Assembly (NCBI RefSeq): GCF_025999095.1
Contig: NZ_AP024678.1
Coordinates: 585,527-649,526 of the forward strand
From: Thermosynechococcus sp.
GTDB taxonomy: Bacteria > Cyanobacteriota > Cyanobacteriia > Thermosynechococcales > Thermosynechococcaceae
Direction of reading: 5' to 3'
Length of the DNA: 64,000 nt
Part shown: positions 27,537 to 36,989 of the stretch, piece after piece
How positions within the stretch are numbered: the first letter of the stretch is position 1
How the letters are laid out: each line of letters begins with the position of its first letter
Program-made: the position numbers and the translations under genes
Notes under the pieces: model-generated
Seen by the model: the letters and a program-made list of their open reading frames with translations, nothing else
Told to the model about the DNA's origin: nothing
Databases searched by the model: none

Positions 27537-28647
27537 ACGGTAGGTAGCCGACTACGAGAATGTCTTCGCCCACGGCTTGCCAAGTCACGTCCTCTAGGCA
27601 CAAGGCCTCATGCATCTTGGTTAAGCCTAAATCGGCCACTGGGGCGGGGGCATCGAAGCCACCGATAATTTTTGGCGCAATAAATGCCCACACCTTCTGT
27701 ACCATGCCTTCGGCGATCGCTGCCGCTGCCAGGGAACCGCCACACTCCCAAAGCACGGTCATGATGCCCCGTTGATAAAGCAGTGCCATAACGGCGGTCG
27801 GTGTTAGCGGCTCTCGGTGCACTACCTCCACACCCTGTGCCTGCAGTTGCGGAATTAGGGGATGCTGGGGCGAAGCGGAAGTAACCACCAAGGTTGCAGC
27901 GGTGGTGGTTTCCCACAAAGAGGCATCCCGCGGCAGATCAAGGGTACGGCTCATCACCACCCGTAGGGGATTGTGCTCATGGCGGGAGGTCAAGAGGGGA
28001 TTATCCAGCCGCACGGTATTGCCCCCCACAATGACAGCATCGCATTCAGAGCGCAGTTGATGCACCATGGCGCGTGCGGCTTCGCCACTCACCCAGAGAC
28101 TATGGCCCGCCCTAGAGGCAATTTTGCCATCGAGGGTCATGGCGTACTTAAAAATGCCAAAGGGACGCTGGTAGCGCACCCGATGGACAAACGCTTCGTT
28201 CAGGCGTTGACAGTCTGCTTCCCGCACGCCAACAGTGACTTCTATGCCCGCTGCGCGCAGCCGCTCTACCCCTGCTCCGGCCACTTGGGGATTCGGATCA
28301 ATCATGCCCACCACCACCTTGGGAATACCAGCAGCAACAATTGCCTCGGTACAGGGGGGTGTGCGGCCATAGTGGTTGCAGGGTTCAAGGTTAACGTAGA
28401 GGGTGGCCTTGCTGAGGAGGGGGCGATCGCTCTCCCTGACACTGCGCAGGGCAAAGACCTCGGCATGGGGTTCCCCCGCCTTGGGATGAAATCCCTCCCC
28501 AATGACACGTCCCTCCGCCACAATCACACAGCCCACGAGGGGATTCGGGGCCGTACGGCCTTTGGCCTGAGCCGCTAACTCAAGGCAGCGCCCCATGTAC
28601 TGGGCATCAATCGTGGCTATTTCCTCCACAACGGGGGCTGAGCGCAT
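27508..28647 (-). CDS. ribD: Riboflavin biosynthesis deaminase/reductase RibD
   Basis: RibD catalyses the second and third steps of riboflavin synthesis. The 379-residue protein has an N-terminal zinc deaminase domain with HAE (His61, Glu63) and PCNHYGRTPPC (Cys90, Cys99). An NADPH-dependent reductase domain follows from about 160, with KYAMTLDGKIASRAGHSLW, VGGNTVRLDNPLLTSR and ECGGSLAAA. Both halves look complete. It starts 9 bases after a 104-residue gene on the same strand, so the two are probably cotranscribed. Confidence 0.94.
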   Translation of the reverse strand: MRSAPVVEEIATIDAQYMGRCLELAAQAKGRTAPNPLVGCVIVAEGRVIGEGFHPKAGEPHAEVFALRSVRESDRPLLSKATLYVNLEPCNHYGRTPPCTEAIVAAGIPKVVVGMIDPNPQVAGAGVERLRAAGIEVTVGVREADCQRLNEAFVHRVRYQRPFGIFKYAMTLDGKIASRAGHSLWVSGEAARAMVHQLRSECDAVIVGGNTVRLDNPLLTSRHEHNPLRVVMSRTLDLPRDASLWETTTAATLVVTSASPQHPLIPQLQAQGVEVVHREPLTPTAVMALLYQRGIMTVLWECGGSLAAAAIAEGMVQKVWAFIAPKIIGGFDAPAPVADLGLTKMHEALCLEDVTWQAVGEDILVVGYLPSRRPVPSPQ

Positions 28648-28656
28648 GAGTCAGAA

Positions 28657-28971
28657 TCAACGCTCGTGTTCGGTTTCCGAGGAATGCTTCGGCAATTGCT
28701 CCGCCTCCGGACATTCATCCGCGATGGCTAACTCCGCATAGCCCCGGGGGACTGCTGCCAGTCGCCGTGAAATGGAGCCAATGCTTTCGATATTGACGAT
28801 TTCCTCCCAAGCACACACTTCGTCGTCTTCCTCCGTTTCGTAGCGGATGGTAACCACATTCCCTTCGATGTCCACAATGCGTGCCCGGTCAATCAGGCGT
28901 TGTTGGTCCCGCAAGTAAATCCAGACTTCTTGGCCGTCGGTATAGAGTTGATAAAGCTTGCGGTGTAACAT
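28657..28971 (-). CDS. Small conserved cyanobacterial protein (possibly DUF6679)
   Basis: This 104-residue acidic protein starts MLHRKLYQLYTDGQEVWIYL and contains DIEGNVVTIRYETEEDDEV. This suggests a small beta-barrel followed by a helix and a disordered charged tail. It resembles the cyanobacterial family I recall as DUF6679; that name was not checked. The function is unknown. It lies immediately upstream of ribD and is divergent from dnaK across about 290 bases. Confidence 0.75.
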   Translation of the reverse strand: MLHRKLYQLYTDGQEVWIYLRDQQRLIDRARIVDIEGNVVTIRYETEEDDEVCAWEEIVNIESIGSISRRLAAVPRGYAELAIADECPEAEQLPKHSSETEHER

Positions 28972-29258
28972 AGAGCAGTCTCCTTCTCGGAATTGGGCGT
29001 AGCAACAGTTGATAACCTGTGCTGCAACCTCTTGAGTGTCATCTTACCCCCAGAATTTACAGATGAGCAGCGGTGAAGGTGAAGTGCGGGGACTGAGGTT
29101 GTCCGTAGCGTCGTGGCGATCGCGCAGCACAGGGAAAAGAGTGATTCTGACGGTCTGGGGCAGATCTCGTACAATCGAATAAGCGTAACAAAGGGTAAAT
29201 AATCCGTTACTATAACGCTATTCATTTATTCTAACCAGTGCGGAGTCGTTCAAACGGC

Positions 29259-31283
29259 ATGGGCAAAATTGTTGGCATTGATCTGGGGACAACCAATTCC
29301 GTCATTGCTGTACTGGAAGGGGGAAAACCGGTAGTAATTGCCAATGCAGAAGGCTCCCGCACCACTCCCTCTGTGGTGGCCTTTGGCAAAGACGGCGAGC
29401 GCCTTGTGGGGCAGTTGGCGCGACGGCAGGCGGTGCTCAATCCCCAAAACACCTTCTATGCCGTGAAGCGCTTTATTGGCCGTGAATATAGTGAACTGAC
29501 GGCTGAATCCAAACGGGTACCCTATACGATCCGCCGCGATGAATCGGGAAAGGTGCGCATCAAGTGCCCCCGGCTGCAACGGGAATTTGCCCCCGAAGAA
29601 ATTTCAGCCATGGTCTTGCGCAAGCTGGTGGAGGATGCCAGCCGCTACCTCGGGGAACCGGTCACCGATGCGGTGATTACTGTACCGGCCTACTTTAATG
29701 ACTCGCAGCGGCAAGCCACCCGTGATGCGGGACGTATTGCGGGTCTCAATGTGCGGCGGATTATCAATGAACCCACCGCGGCAGCCCTAGCCTATGGTCT
29801 CGATCGCCAGCAGGAGCAGACGATTCTCGTTTTTGACCTGGGCGGTGGCACCTTTGATGTCTCCATTCTCGAGGTTGGTGACGGCGTGTTTGAAGTGAAG
29901 GCCACCAGCGGCGATACCCAACTGGGGGGCAATGACTTTGATAAGTTGATTGTGGACTGGCTAGCCGAAGACTTCCTCGCTAAGGAAGGCATTGATTTAC
30001 GGCGCGATCGCCAGTCGCTGCAACGGCTCACCGATGCTGCCGAAAAAGCCAAAATTGAACTTTCCGGCCTACTGGAAACCAATATCGATCTGCCCTTTGT
30101 CACCGCCACAGCAGAGGGGCCAAAACACATTGAAACCACCCTCAGTCGTCGCCAATTTGAAGACCTTAGCCAAGACCTATTGCAACGGCTGCGCTATCCG
30201 GTCGAACAGGCCCTAATGGACGCCCATTTAACTCCCAGTCAAATTGATGCTGTGGTACTGGTGGGTGGTGCGACGCGGATGCCCATGGTGCAGGATCTGG
30301 TGCGGCAGATGATTGGCCGTGAACCCAAGCAAAATGTCAACCCCGATGAAGTGGTGGCCGTCGGTGCCGCGATTCAAGCAGGGATTCTCGCAGGGGAGGT
30401 GAAAGATATCCTGCTGTTGGATGTAACGCCCCTTTCCTTAGGTGTGGAAACCATTGGCGGCGTGACTAAGGTGCTGATTCCCCGCAATACGACAATTCCG
30501 GTGCGTCGCTCCGATATTTTCTCAACCTCAGAAAATAACCAAAGCCAAGTGGAAATCCACGTGGTTCAGGGGGAGCGGGAACTGGCAGCCCACAATAAGT
30601 CCCTGGGACGCTTTAAGTTAACGGGAATTCCGCCAGCCCCTCGGGGGGTGCCCCAAATTCAAGTGTCCTTTGACTTGGATGCCAATGGCCTGCTGCAAGT
30701 GGTGGCCTTGGATCGCTTTAGCGGTCGTGAGCAAAGTGTGGTCATTCAGGGGGCATCAACCCTAAGTGAAGAGGAAATTCAGCAGATGCTCTTGGATGCC
30801 GAGTCCAATGCAGCGGGCGATCGCCAGCGGCGGGCACGCATTGAGAAGCGCAACCGCGCCCAGGATTTGATTAACCGAGCCGAACGCCAGTTGCGGGAAG
30901 CGGCTCAGGAATTTGGCTATCAATTTGCCGCTGAGCAGCGCCGTGGTATTGAGGCCCTAGTGCGGCAATTGCAGGAGGCCATTCGCAATGAAGACGATCG
31001 CCAGATTGACCTCACCTATGCTGCCCTTGAAGAGCGGCTCTACGACTTTGTCCGTCAACTGCGCCTGAGGGAAGAGGAGGTGGAAGACGATGAAGAGATC
31101 TTTAAGCTGCCCAACCTTAGGGAAGCGGTAAATAAAGGTCTGGATGTGGTGCGGGGTCGAGAGCGGCGGCGGGATGATTATGAGGACGAGTGGGATGAGC
31201 CACCGCGCACGCGGCGTTCCCGCAGCTACTCCCAGCGCAGTGATTCAGCCCCATGGGACGATTGGGATGACGATGACTGGTAG
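29259..31283 (+). CDS. dnaK: Hsp70 chaperone, DnaK paralogue
   Basis: The ATP-dependent chaperone has 674 residues from ATG 29259. The nucleotide-binding domain opens [21 protein letters not shown] and has [17 protein letters not shown] and [15 protein letters not shown]. The substrate-binding domain has [16 protein letters not shown]. The C-terminus is unusual: a Glu/Asp-rich helix, then RRSRSY and an acidic tryptophan tail ending DDDDW, not the EEVD/EFK-like end of the main DnaK. Cyanobacteria carry DnaK1, DnaK2 and DnaK3; length and tail suggest DnaK1, which I infer only. The dnaJ gene follows after 50 bases. No CIRCE element was found upstream. Confidence 0.92.
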   Translation: MGKIVGIDLGTTNSVIAVLEGGKPVVIANAEGSRTTPSVVAFGKDGERLVGQLARRQAVLNPQNTFYAVKRFIGREYSELTAESKRVPYTIRRDESGKVRIKCPRLQREFAPEEISAMVLRKLVEDASRYLGEPVTDAVITVPAYFNDSQRQATRDAGRIAGLNVRRIINEPTAAALAYGLDRQQEQTILVFDLGGGTFDVSILEVGDGVFEVKATSGDTQLGGNDFDKLIVDWLAEDFLAKEGIDLRRDRQSLQRLTDAAEKAKIELSGLLETNIDLPFVTATAEGPKHIETTLSRRQFEDLSQDLLQRLRYPVEQALMDAHLTPSQIDAVVLVGGATRMPMVQDLVRQMIGREPKQNVNPDEVVAVGAAIQAGILAGEVKDILLLDVTPLSLGVETIGGVTKVLIPRNTTIPVRRSDIFSTSENNQSQVEIHVVQGERELAAHNKSLGRFKLTGIPPAPRGVPQIQVSFDLDANGLLQVVALDRFSGREQSVVIQGASTLSEEEIQQMLLDAESNAAGDRQRRARIEKRNRAQDLINRAERQLREAAQEFGYQFAAEQRRGIEALVRQLQEAIRNEDDRQIDLTYAALEERLYDFVRQLRLREEEVEDDEEIFKLPNLREAVNKGLDVVRGRERRRDDYEDEWDEPPRTRRSRSYSQRSDSAPWDDWDDDDW

Positions 31284-31333
31284 GGCTTTTTTGTATTCTT
31301 TGCGGCAACTGTGAGTGTAGATTAGGACTGTCG

Positions 31334-32314
31334 ATGCGTAATTTTCGAGATTACTACCAGCTTTTGGGCGTGGATCGCGATGCCAGCCTTGAGGAGATTA
31401 AGCGCGCCTATCGGCGGCTGGCTCGGCAGTATCATCCCGATCTGAATCCCGGCGATCGCGCCGCTGAAGAGAAGTTCAAAAACATTAGTGAAGCTTACCA
31501 AGTCCTCAGTGATCCGGCTCGCCGTGAGCAATACGATCGCTACGGTGAATATTGGTCACAGCCTGGCTTTCGCACTCGCCCTTCCCAACGCACCGCTATG
31601 GCTCGTCGCAATGGTACTAGTCTTAGGGAAGAACCCGACCTCAGTGAAGATAATTTTCAAGAGTTTTTGGATCAACTGTTGGGTCGGCGATCGCCCCGCA
31701 CTTCTACGGTTTCTGCGGATCCCCCCCGTCGCTCGTCTACCATAGAGACAGACTACTTTCGCCCCGGCACCGTCAAAACCGTCTATACCGCTGTGAGTCG
31801 TCGCGATGCTGAAGCCACGCTAGAAATCCCCCTCGAAAAAGCCTACGCAGGAGGACGGGAGCGGATTCGCCTTGGAGATGGGCGCTCCCTAGAAGTGACG
31901 CTGCCACCGGGGATGGTTACGGGTCAGCGGATTCGGCTGCGGGGTCAAGGCACGGGTGGCGGTGATCTTTATCTGAAAATTCAAGTGACTCCCCATCCCC
32001 TCTTTCGCCTGGAGGACTATGACATTGTCTGTGAACTGCCCGTGACCCCCAGTGAGGCTGCCCTTGGCGGGCAAATTGAAGCTCCGACCCTCGATGGTTG
32101 GGTAAAAATGGTGGTTCCAGCAGGGGTACGGACAGGGCAGCGTTTGCGACTGGCGGGCAAGGGCTACCCTCGTCCCGATGGCGATCGCGGTGACCAACTG
32201 GTGGAAATTGTCATTACACTGCCGCCCCAACTGAGCGATGCCGAACGGGATCTCTACCGGCAGCTTCAGGCCATTGAGTCCTACAACCCCCGTGCCCATC
32301 TGGCCTACTCCTAA
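31334..32314 (+). CDS. dnaJ: DnaJ/CbpA-type co-chaperone (Hsp40)
   Basis: The 326-residue protein has an N-terminal J domain (about 1-70) with the HPD tripeptide in [11 protein letters not shown]. The linker (about 85-150) is rich in Arg, Ser and Thr instead of the usual Gly/Phe region. No CxxCxGxG zinc repeats are present, so it is a type II (CbpA-like) protein. The C-terminal substrate-binding domains include [22 protein letters not shown] and [17 protein letters not shown]. It should stimulate the ATPase of the DnaK encoded just upstream. Confidence 0.92.
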   Translation: MRNFRDYYQLLGVDRDASLEEIKRAYRRLARQYHPDLNPGDRAAEEKFKNISEAYQVLSDPARREQYDRYGEYWSQPGFRTRPSQRTAMARRNGTSLREEPDLSEDNFQEFLDQLLGRRSPRTSTVSADPPRRSSTIETDYFRPGTVKTVYTAVSRRDAEATLEIPLEKAYAGGRERIRLGDGRSLEVTLPPGMVTGQRIRLRGQGTGGGDLYLKIQVTPHPLFRLEDYDIVCELPVTPSEAALGGQIEAPTLDGWVKMVVPAGVRTGQRLRLAGKGYPRPDGDRGDQLVEIVITLPPQLSDAERDLYRQLQAIESYNPRAHLAYS

Positions 32315-32317
32315 GCG

Positions 32318-33403
32318 ATGGATGCCCTAGCTTTTGCTGATTTGGCAGCGCCGCCTCTTCTAAAGGACATTCAGAGGTACCTCACTAGCGTTGTCGCTCC
32401 CATGGCCAACCGCCTTGATCAGCAAAACTCCCTTTTATCGGAGAGCCTGCAAGCCTTAGGGAACTTGGGCATTTTTCGTTTGGGGGTACCCAAAGCAGTC
32501 GGGGGATGGGAGTGCGATCGCCGTACGCTGTGGCATTTGAGCTTACAACTGGCACAAACCTCCGGTGCCCTTGCCTTTTTGGTGGCACAACATCAATCTG
32601 CCTTGGGCATCATTCTCGAACACCCTGAAGGGAGGGTTGCCCAAGCCTACTTGGCGGACTTAATCAAGGGGCAGGTGTTGGTGGGTGTCAGCTTTTCCCA
32701 TCTGCGTCACAACCTAGGGGAGCTGCAAGCTCAACCCACCAGTGAGGGCTATCTCCTGCGGGGAACGTTGCCCTGGCTCAGTGGCTTTCAGCATATGACG
32801 ATGTTTATCGCTGCCGCTCCCCTACCGGATCAGCGGATTCTCTTTGCCCTCATGCCTTTTATCAATGCCCAACAGGCCGGCGGCGGCATTTTGCACCTCT
32901 CATTGCCCCTACCTCTAGCTGCTGTGCCCTCAACCCAAACGGTGCAGGCAGAGCTGGTGGATTGGTTAGTCCCGCCGGCAGAGGTGGTGGGTATCGCTGC
33001 GGCAGATTGGCTGGCTGTTCGCGATCGCCAGCAGTTGCTGCGGGGCAGTGCCGCCCCCATGGGCTGTGCCCGTGCTAGTTTGCAGATTCTAGCTGAGAGT
33101 GTCGACGCCAAAGACCTCTATCACCACTTGCGCGATCGCTGGCACCGCCTTTACGACCAGATTCAAAGGGAGCTAGAGGAGGTCAATCCCCCCTACCATG
33201 CCCAACTGCGCGCCGCCGCCATCCACCTTGCCGTCCAAGCAGCTCAAGCTGCCCTGATTACGACGGGTGGCAGTGCCTTAATGTTGAGTCACACCGTGCA
33301 GCGTCTCTATCGCGAAGCAATGCTCTACACCGTCTCTGGCTTGAATGGGCCGCTACGCCATGCCTTGATGGAGGATTTGTGGCTTGAACAGAGTTTCCAT
33401 TGA
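32318..33403 (+). CDS. Acyl-CoA dehydrogenase-like flavoprotein
   Basis: The 361-residue protein follows the acyl-CoA dehydrogenase fold. It has an N-terminal helical domain (LGIFRLGVPKAVGGWECD), a central strand domain (LLRGTLPWLSGF) and a C-terminal helical bundle ending RLYREAMLYTVSGLNGPL. The family signatures ITEPxAGSD and WITNA are not preserved, and the usual catalytic glutamate is not obvious. It looks closer to DszC/flavin-monooxygenase-like members than to fatty-acid oxidation enzymes. Most cyanobacteria lack beta-oxidation, so a CoA-ester substrate is doubtful. It starts 3 bases after dnaJ and overlaps the glycosylase gene by 20 bases. Confidence 0.75.
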   Translation: MDALAFADLAAPPLLKDIQRYLTSVVAPMANRLDQQNSLLSESLQALGNLGIFRLGVPKAVGGWECDRRTLWHLSLQLAQTSGALAFLVAQHQSALGIILEHPEGRVAQAYLADLIKGQVLVGVSFSHLRHNLGELQAQPTSEGYLLRGTLPWLSGFQHMTMFIAAAPLPDQRILFALMPFINAQQAGGGILHLSLPLPLAAVPSTQTVQAELVDWLVPPAEVVGIAAADWLAVRDRQQLLRGSAAPMGCARASLQILAESVDAKDLYHHLRDRWHRLYDQIQRELEEVNPPYHAQLRAAAIHLAVQAAQAALITTGGSALMLSHTVQRLYREAMLYTVSGLNGPLRHALMEDLWLEQSFH

Positions 33404-33962
33404 GCAAGACCAGTGTCTGCCCCTTGATTGGTTTGCGCGTCCGGCCCCAGTGGTCGCTGCAGAATTACTGGGGTGTATTCTCGTGCGTCAACAGGCCAAT
33501 GGTCAGCTCTACCGTGGCCGCATTGTCGAAACCGAGGCCTATATGGCCGGAGATCCCGCTTGCCATGGCTACCGTCGCCAAACTGCTCGCAATGCTCCCA
33601 TGTTTGCGGCACCGGGCACCATCTATGTCTATCAAATCTATGGCATTCACCACTGCTTGAATATCGCTAGCGATCGCCCAAATTTTGCCAGTGCTGTTCT
33701 CATTCGTGCCCTAGAGATGCTCAGCCCCCCCTTACCGCCCCCTATGGCCGCTGGTCCGGGAAAACTGTGTCGAGTCCTGGGGATCGATCGCCGGCTTTCT
33801 GGCCTGATGCTAGGGCAAGAGAGCGGTCTCTGGTTAGAAAAACCGCCCCAGCCCCTGACAGACCCGGTGGTGCAGACCACCCGCATTGGTATTTCCCAGG
33901 GGCAGGAGACGCCGTGGCGGTGGTATGTGCAGGGAAACCCTGCCGTCTCCCGCTATTCCTAG
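33384..33962 (+). CDS. DNA-3-methyladenine glycosylase (AAG/MPG type)
   Basis: This base-excision repair enzyme removes alkylated purines and hypoxanthine. The 192-residue protein has the active-site block GRIVETEAYMAGDPACH (about 45-61), then FAAPGTIYVYQIYGIHHCLNI and a basic loop with GPGKLCRVLGI. All are family signatures. The start is TTG 33384 inside the end of the preceding gene; no ATG lies before the conserved region. The last four bases (CTAG) also form the stop of bicA on the other strand. Confidence 0.92.
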   Translation: MNRVSIEQDQCLPLDWFARPAPVVAAELLGCILVRQQANGQLYRGRIVETEAYMAGDPACHGYRRQTARNAPMFAAPGTIYVYQIYGIHHCLNIASDRPNFASAVLIRALEMLSPPLPPPMAAGPGKLCRVLGIDRRLSGLMLGQESGLWLEKPPQPLTDPVVQTTRIGISQGQETPWRWYVQGNPAVSRYS

Positions 33963-35644
33963 CTACCCGTTGTCGCCTCCAGCAATTCGTTTGGTTGGCG
34001 AAGAAACTGGATGGCCTTTTCGAGGGCTTGTCGGCGATCGCTCACCACATGATCAGCGGGCAACCGATCCAAAATGCGGAAGCGTTGGAGCCGCTCTTGC
34101 ACCTTATCTGCCGAACCATTCACCAGAAAAATCGCTAAACCATGCTTTTGCGCCTCTTGGATGAGTGACTCAATGGCCAAGGCTGCCGTCACCCCCAACA
34201 GCGGCACACTGCTGACGTCCAGAATCAGCACCCTATAGTCCGCCATGATTGCCTGCCGCTGCGAAATTGCCCAAGCGGAGCCAAAACTCATCGGGCCCCC
34301 AAGGTGCAGCAGCAACAGTTGACCCTTGGCTTCGTGGAAGAGTTCTTTTTCCTCAGGGGTCAGGGGGGTTTGATCATCGGCGTGGGTAATCGCCTTCACC
34401 TCCTCCGATTGCAGATCCGCCAAGCGCTTGATCGTCAGCATATTGGCAATAAAGACACCAACCCCCACAGCCACAATCAAGTCCACAAAGACCGTCAGCA
34501 GCATCACGCCATACATAATGAAAGCTGCCCGCAGTGACAGCAGGTGGGCGCGTTTGAGAAAATTCCAGTCAATGATGTCAATCCCCACCTTGATGAGAAT
34601 CCCCGCCAACACGGCATTGGGAATCGGTTCCGTCAATGGGGCCGCCCACAGCACCACCATCAGCAGAATCACGGCGTGGATCATACCCGATAAGCAGGTG
34701 CGTCCCCCCGCTTGGATATTGACCACTGTACCCATCGTCGCACCGGCACCGGGCAAACCGCCGAACAAGCCCGACACCAGGTTGCCAATGCCTTGGCCGA
34801 TCAGTTCCTTATCGGAATTGTGCTGAGTACGGGTAATGCTATCGGCAATCACCGAGGTAAGGAGCGAATCAATACAGCCGAGCATCCCCAGCATTGCCCC
34901 GTCCACAATCATCGTTTTCAGAGCAGGCAGCGTAAACGTCGGCGGCACAAACTCTGGTAGACCAGTGGGAATCGTGCCAATGCGTGCCAAACCGGCATCC
35001 GCAAAAAAGATCATTGATAGAATCGTGCCCAAAACCAAGGCGAGGAGCTGTGGCGGCACAAGCCGACGAATTTTCTGGGGTGTGAAATAAATGAGTCCGA
35101 GGGTGAATAAGCCCAAAGTAAGGGCAGCTGGGTTCAGTGTTTGAATCCACTCTGGCAAGTTTTGCACGGCCCCCAAGACCCCACCTTTACTGCTGTGCCC
35201 CAACAGTGGGCCAATTTGCAGCAGGATCATGATCAGGCCAATCCCCGACATAAAGCCAGAAATCACGGTGTAGGGCATGAGGGTGATGTATTTGCCCAAC
35301 CGCAATAGACCAAAGAGGATTTGAAAACAGCCCGCTAGCATCACCACCGTAAAGGCCATGTATAACCCCTGTTCGGGATATTCACTGGTCAGTCGGGTGA
35401 TCACTGCCGTAATCACGACGGTCATTGGCCCTGTGGGATTGGAAATGAGTGTTGGCGTGCCCCCAAAAAGAGCGGCAAAAAAGCCAAGACAGATGACGCA
35501 GTAGAGTCCTGCTGTGGCACCAGCCCCAGAGGTGACCCCAAAGGCCAAGGCCATTGGCAAGGCGACAATGGCAGCAGTTAGCCCACCAAAGAGATCACCG
35601 CGCCAATAGCGAAAGTCAACTCGATTAACTAAATTGGTTAGCAT
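33959..35644 (-). CDS. bicA: Sodium-dependent bicarbonate transporter BicA (SulP family)
   Basis: BicA imports bicarbonate with sodium at the plasma membrane, as part of the carbon-concentrating mechanism. From ATG 35644 it has 561 residues. The membrane part opens RGDLFGGLTAAIVALPMAL, with FGGTPTLISNPTGPMTVVIT, GFMSGIGLI and ELIGQGIGNLVSGLFGGLPG. A STAS domain follows (about 435-550), with DVSSVPLLGVTAALAIE. It matches recalled BicA of Synechococcus 7002 along the whole length, better than sulfate transporters of the family. An in-frame start 12 codons upstream is less likely. The 290-base region before it was scanned without finding a clear regulator site. Confidence 0.93.
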   Translation of the reverse strand: MLTNLVNRVDFRYWRGDLFGGLTAAIVALPMALAFGVTSGAGATAGLYCVICLGFFAALFGGTPTLISNPTGPMTVVITAVITRLTSEYPEQGLYMAFTVVMLAGCFQILFGLLRLGKYITLMPYTVISGFMSGIGLIMILLQIGPLLGHSSKGGVLGAVQNLPEWIQTLNPAALTLGLFTLGLIYFTPQKIRRLVPPQLLALVLGTILSMIFFADAGLARIGTIPTGLPEFVPPTFTLPALKTMIVDGAMLGMLGCIDSLLTSVIADSITRTQHNSDKELIGQGIGNLVSGLFGGLPGAGATMGTVVNIQAGGRTCLSGMIHAVILLMVVLWAAPLTEPIPNAVLAGILIKVGIDIIDWNFLKRAHLLSLRAAFIMYGVMLLTVFVDLIVAVGVGVFIANMLTIKRLADLQSEEVKAITHADDQTPLTPEEKELFHEAKGQLLLLHLGGPMSFGSAWAISQRQAIMADYRVLILDVSSVPLLGVTAALAIESLIQEAQKHGLAIFLVNGSADKVQERLQRFRILDRLPADHVVSDRRQALEKAIQFLRQPNELLEATTGS

Positions 35645-35937
35645 CTCTGCCCCTTTTGACGAATTTAGAGAGGGTTTCATAGCTAGAGCATGATTGAGGC
35701 GAACCCCTAGCCCTGAGGGAGTATCCTTATACCTTGCTTATAGCTATGATAAGAGAAGATTTAATTGAAGTAATTCTATGCCTTTCTGGGGACAACTTGG
35801 CTAGTAAAATATCAAAGAGTTTCTTATCGCCTCTATAGGAAAAAGCTGGAGAAGGGGGACAAGGCAAGGCCTGTTCACTGTAAAACTTTGTTACACTCAG
35901 GGATTGAGAGACGCAACCTATGAGGAACGACACTCCT

Positions 35938-36237
35938 ATGAGTCAATCGCCGCTGGAGGCCTTTTTCCTTGGTCGAGCGACTGCAACGCTCCTGCGTGAT
36001 CAGGCGCAGCATCTGTTTGTCGAATTCCTGAGTCAAGTGGGGCGATTTGATGCCGAACAGCGGCAGCGGCTCCATGAATTCATGGAAGAGGTACAGACTC
36101 GTGCCCGCCAAGAAGCCGCAATGGTGGTGCCGCGAGGCAGCCAACGGGTGGACTGGCAAGCTCTAATTGATGATTTGCGCGCTGAAATTGCAGCCCTACG
36201 CACGGAACTGCAACGCTATCGCAATCGTGAAAGTTAA
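35938..36237 (+). CDS. Small coiled-coil protein, conserved in cyanobacteria (possibly DUF6825)
   Basis: The protein has 99 residues from ATG 35938, or 105 from ATG 35920. It opens SPLEAFFLGRATATLLRDQ, continues with SQVGRFDAEQRQRLHEFMEEV, and ends with a predicted coiled coil (DLRAEIAALRTELQRY). This pattern resembles a cyanobacterial/plant thylakoid-associated family that I recall as DUF6825; the name was not checked. The function is unknown. GAGGAA before the second ATG favours that start. The final TTAA is shared with the stop of the DUF429 gene. Confidence 0.75.
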   Translation: MSQSPLEAFFLGRATATLLRDQAQHLFVEFLSQVGRFDAEQRQRLHEFMEEVQTRARQEAAMVVPRGSQRVDWQALIDDLRAEIAALRTELQRYRNRES

Positions 36238-36989
36238 CGACGGGGAACAACGATATATCCTGTTTTCAGGTAGGCATCGGTGGTTGCTGGCGCTGGTGAA
36301 AATGACTCGGTGCCGAGCACCCAGTGGCGATCGCTCCCCCAGTACCACCAATAGGCTGCTGTATAGGCACAGAGAATGGCATCCAGTTGATCTTCCAACA
36401 CTTTGAGATCGCGCCCACTGGTGGGCAGGGCTGCCGGGAACTGCAACCTTAGGGACGGCTCACAGTGGCAAAGGCGGGTTGTCATTAACTCGCGAAGACG
36501 AGCTAACCCCCTGCGTCGCTCTGCCAGGCGGCCTTTTTTGTACTTGATGATTTGATCAAGCTCAAAGAGGGCGATCGCCGTAGCATGGGGGAAAACTTCA
36601 ATTTGAAACCGTCCCGATTGCTGCGGCCGGATGGTAGGAGCATGGCGAAAGCCCCGTTGGCTGAGGGCTTCACTAAAACCCGTGGTGTGGCTTGCAAAGG
36701 GGGACTGCTGATTCGCAGGATAACAGCCAGCATGGTAGCGCCCAAGGACTTGATGGGACTGGCGATCGCAGGAGCGCATTCCCCTGGGATTGGGAATAAT
36801 TAGGGGCGCATCCACCGCCACTATTGCTGCTTGCGCAGAGGGTGCCTCCCGATCAATCCATGACAGGAGTTCCGCCGTATTGCGGGAGCGATCCAGAGCC
36901 ACAAGCTCCAGATCCTGGGCCTGCCATTGTAAACAGCAGTACCCCGATGCTCCCCCCTTCCAGGCCAGATCAACGCCGAGAAACCGCAT
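36234..36989 (-). CDS. DUF429 domain protein
   Basis: This 251-residue protein starts MRFLGVDLAWKGG, the DUF429 opening, which is an RNase-H-like strand with a conserved Asp. It continues with VAVDAPLIIPNPRGMRSCD and EVFPHATAIALF. Members are predicted nuclease-fold proteins without assigned function. A C-terminal block with DQLDAILCAYTAAYWW carries further conserved acids. Its start overlaps the end of the EI24 gene by 20 bases, so the two are likely coupled. Confidence 0.85.
   Translation of the reverse strand: MRFLGVDLAWKGGASGYCCLQWQAQDLELVALDRSRNTAELLSWIDREAPSAQAAIVAVDAPLIIPNPRGMRSCDRQSHQVLGRYHAGCYPANQQSPFASHTTGFSEALSQRGFRHAPTIRPQQSGRFQIEVFPHATAIALFELDQIIKYKKGRLAERRRGLARLRELMTTRLCHCEPSLRLQFPAALPTSGRDLKVLEDQLDAILCAYTAAYWWYWGSDRHWVLGTESFSPAPATTDAYLKTGYIVVPRR

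Noticed and set aside
28972..29258. CIRCE heat-shock operator before dnaK
   Set aside because: No TTAGCACTC-N9-GAGTGCTAA or near match; only a short CGTTA-CTA-TAACG repeat overlapping a possible -10 is present.
35727..35933. 68-codon minus-strand frame before bicA
   Set aside because: It overlaps the start of a better supported plus-strand gene and has no protein features.
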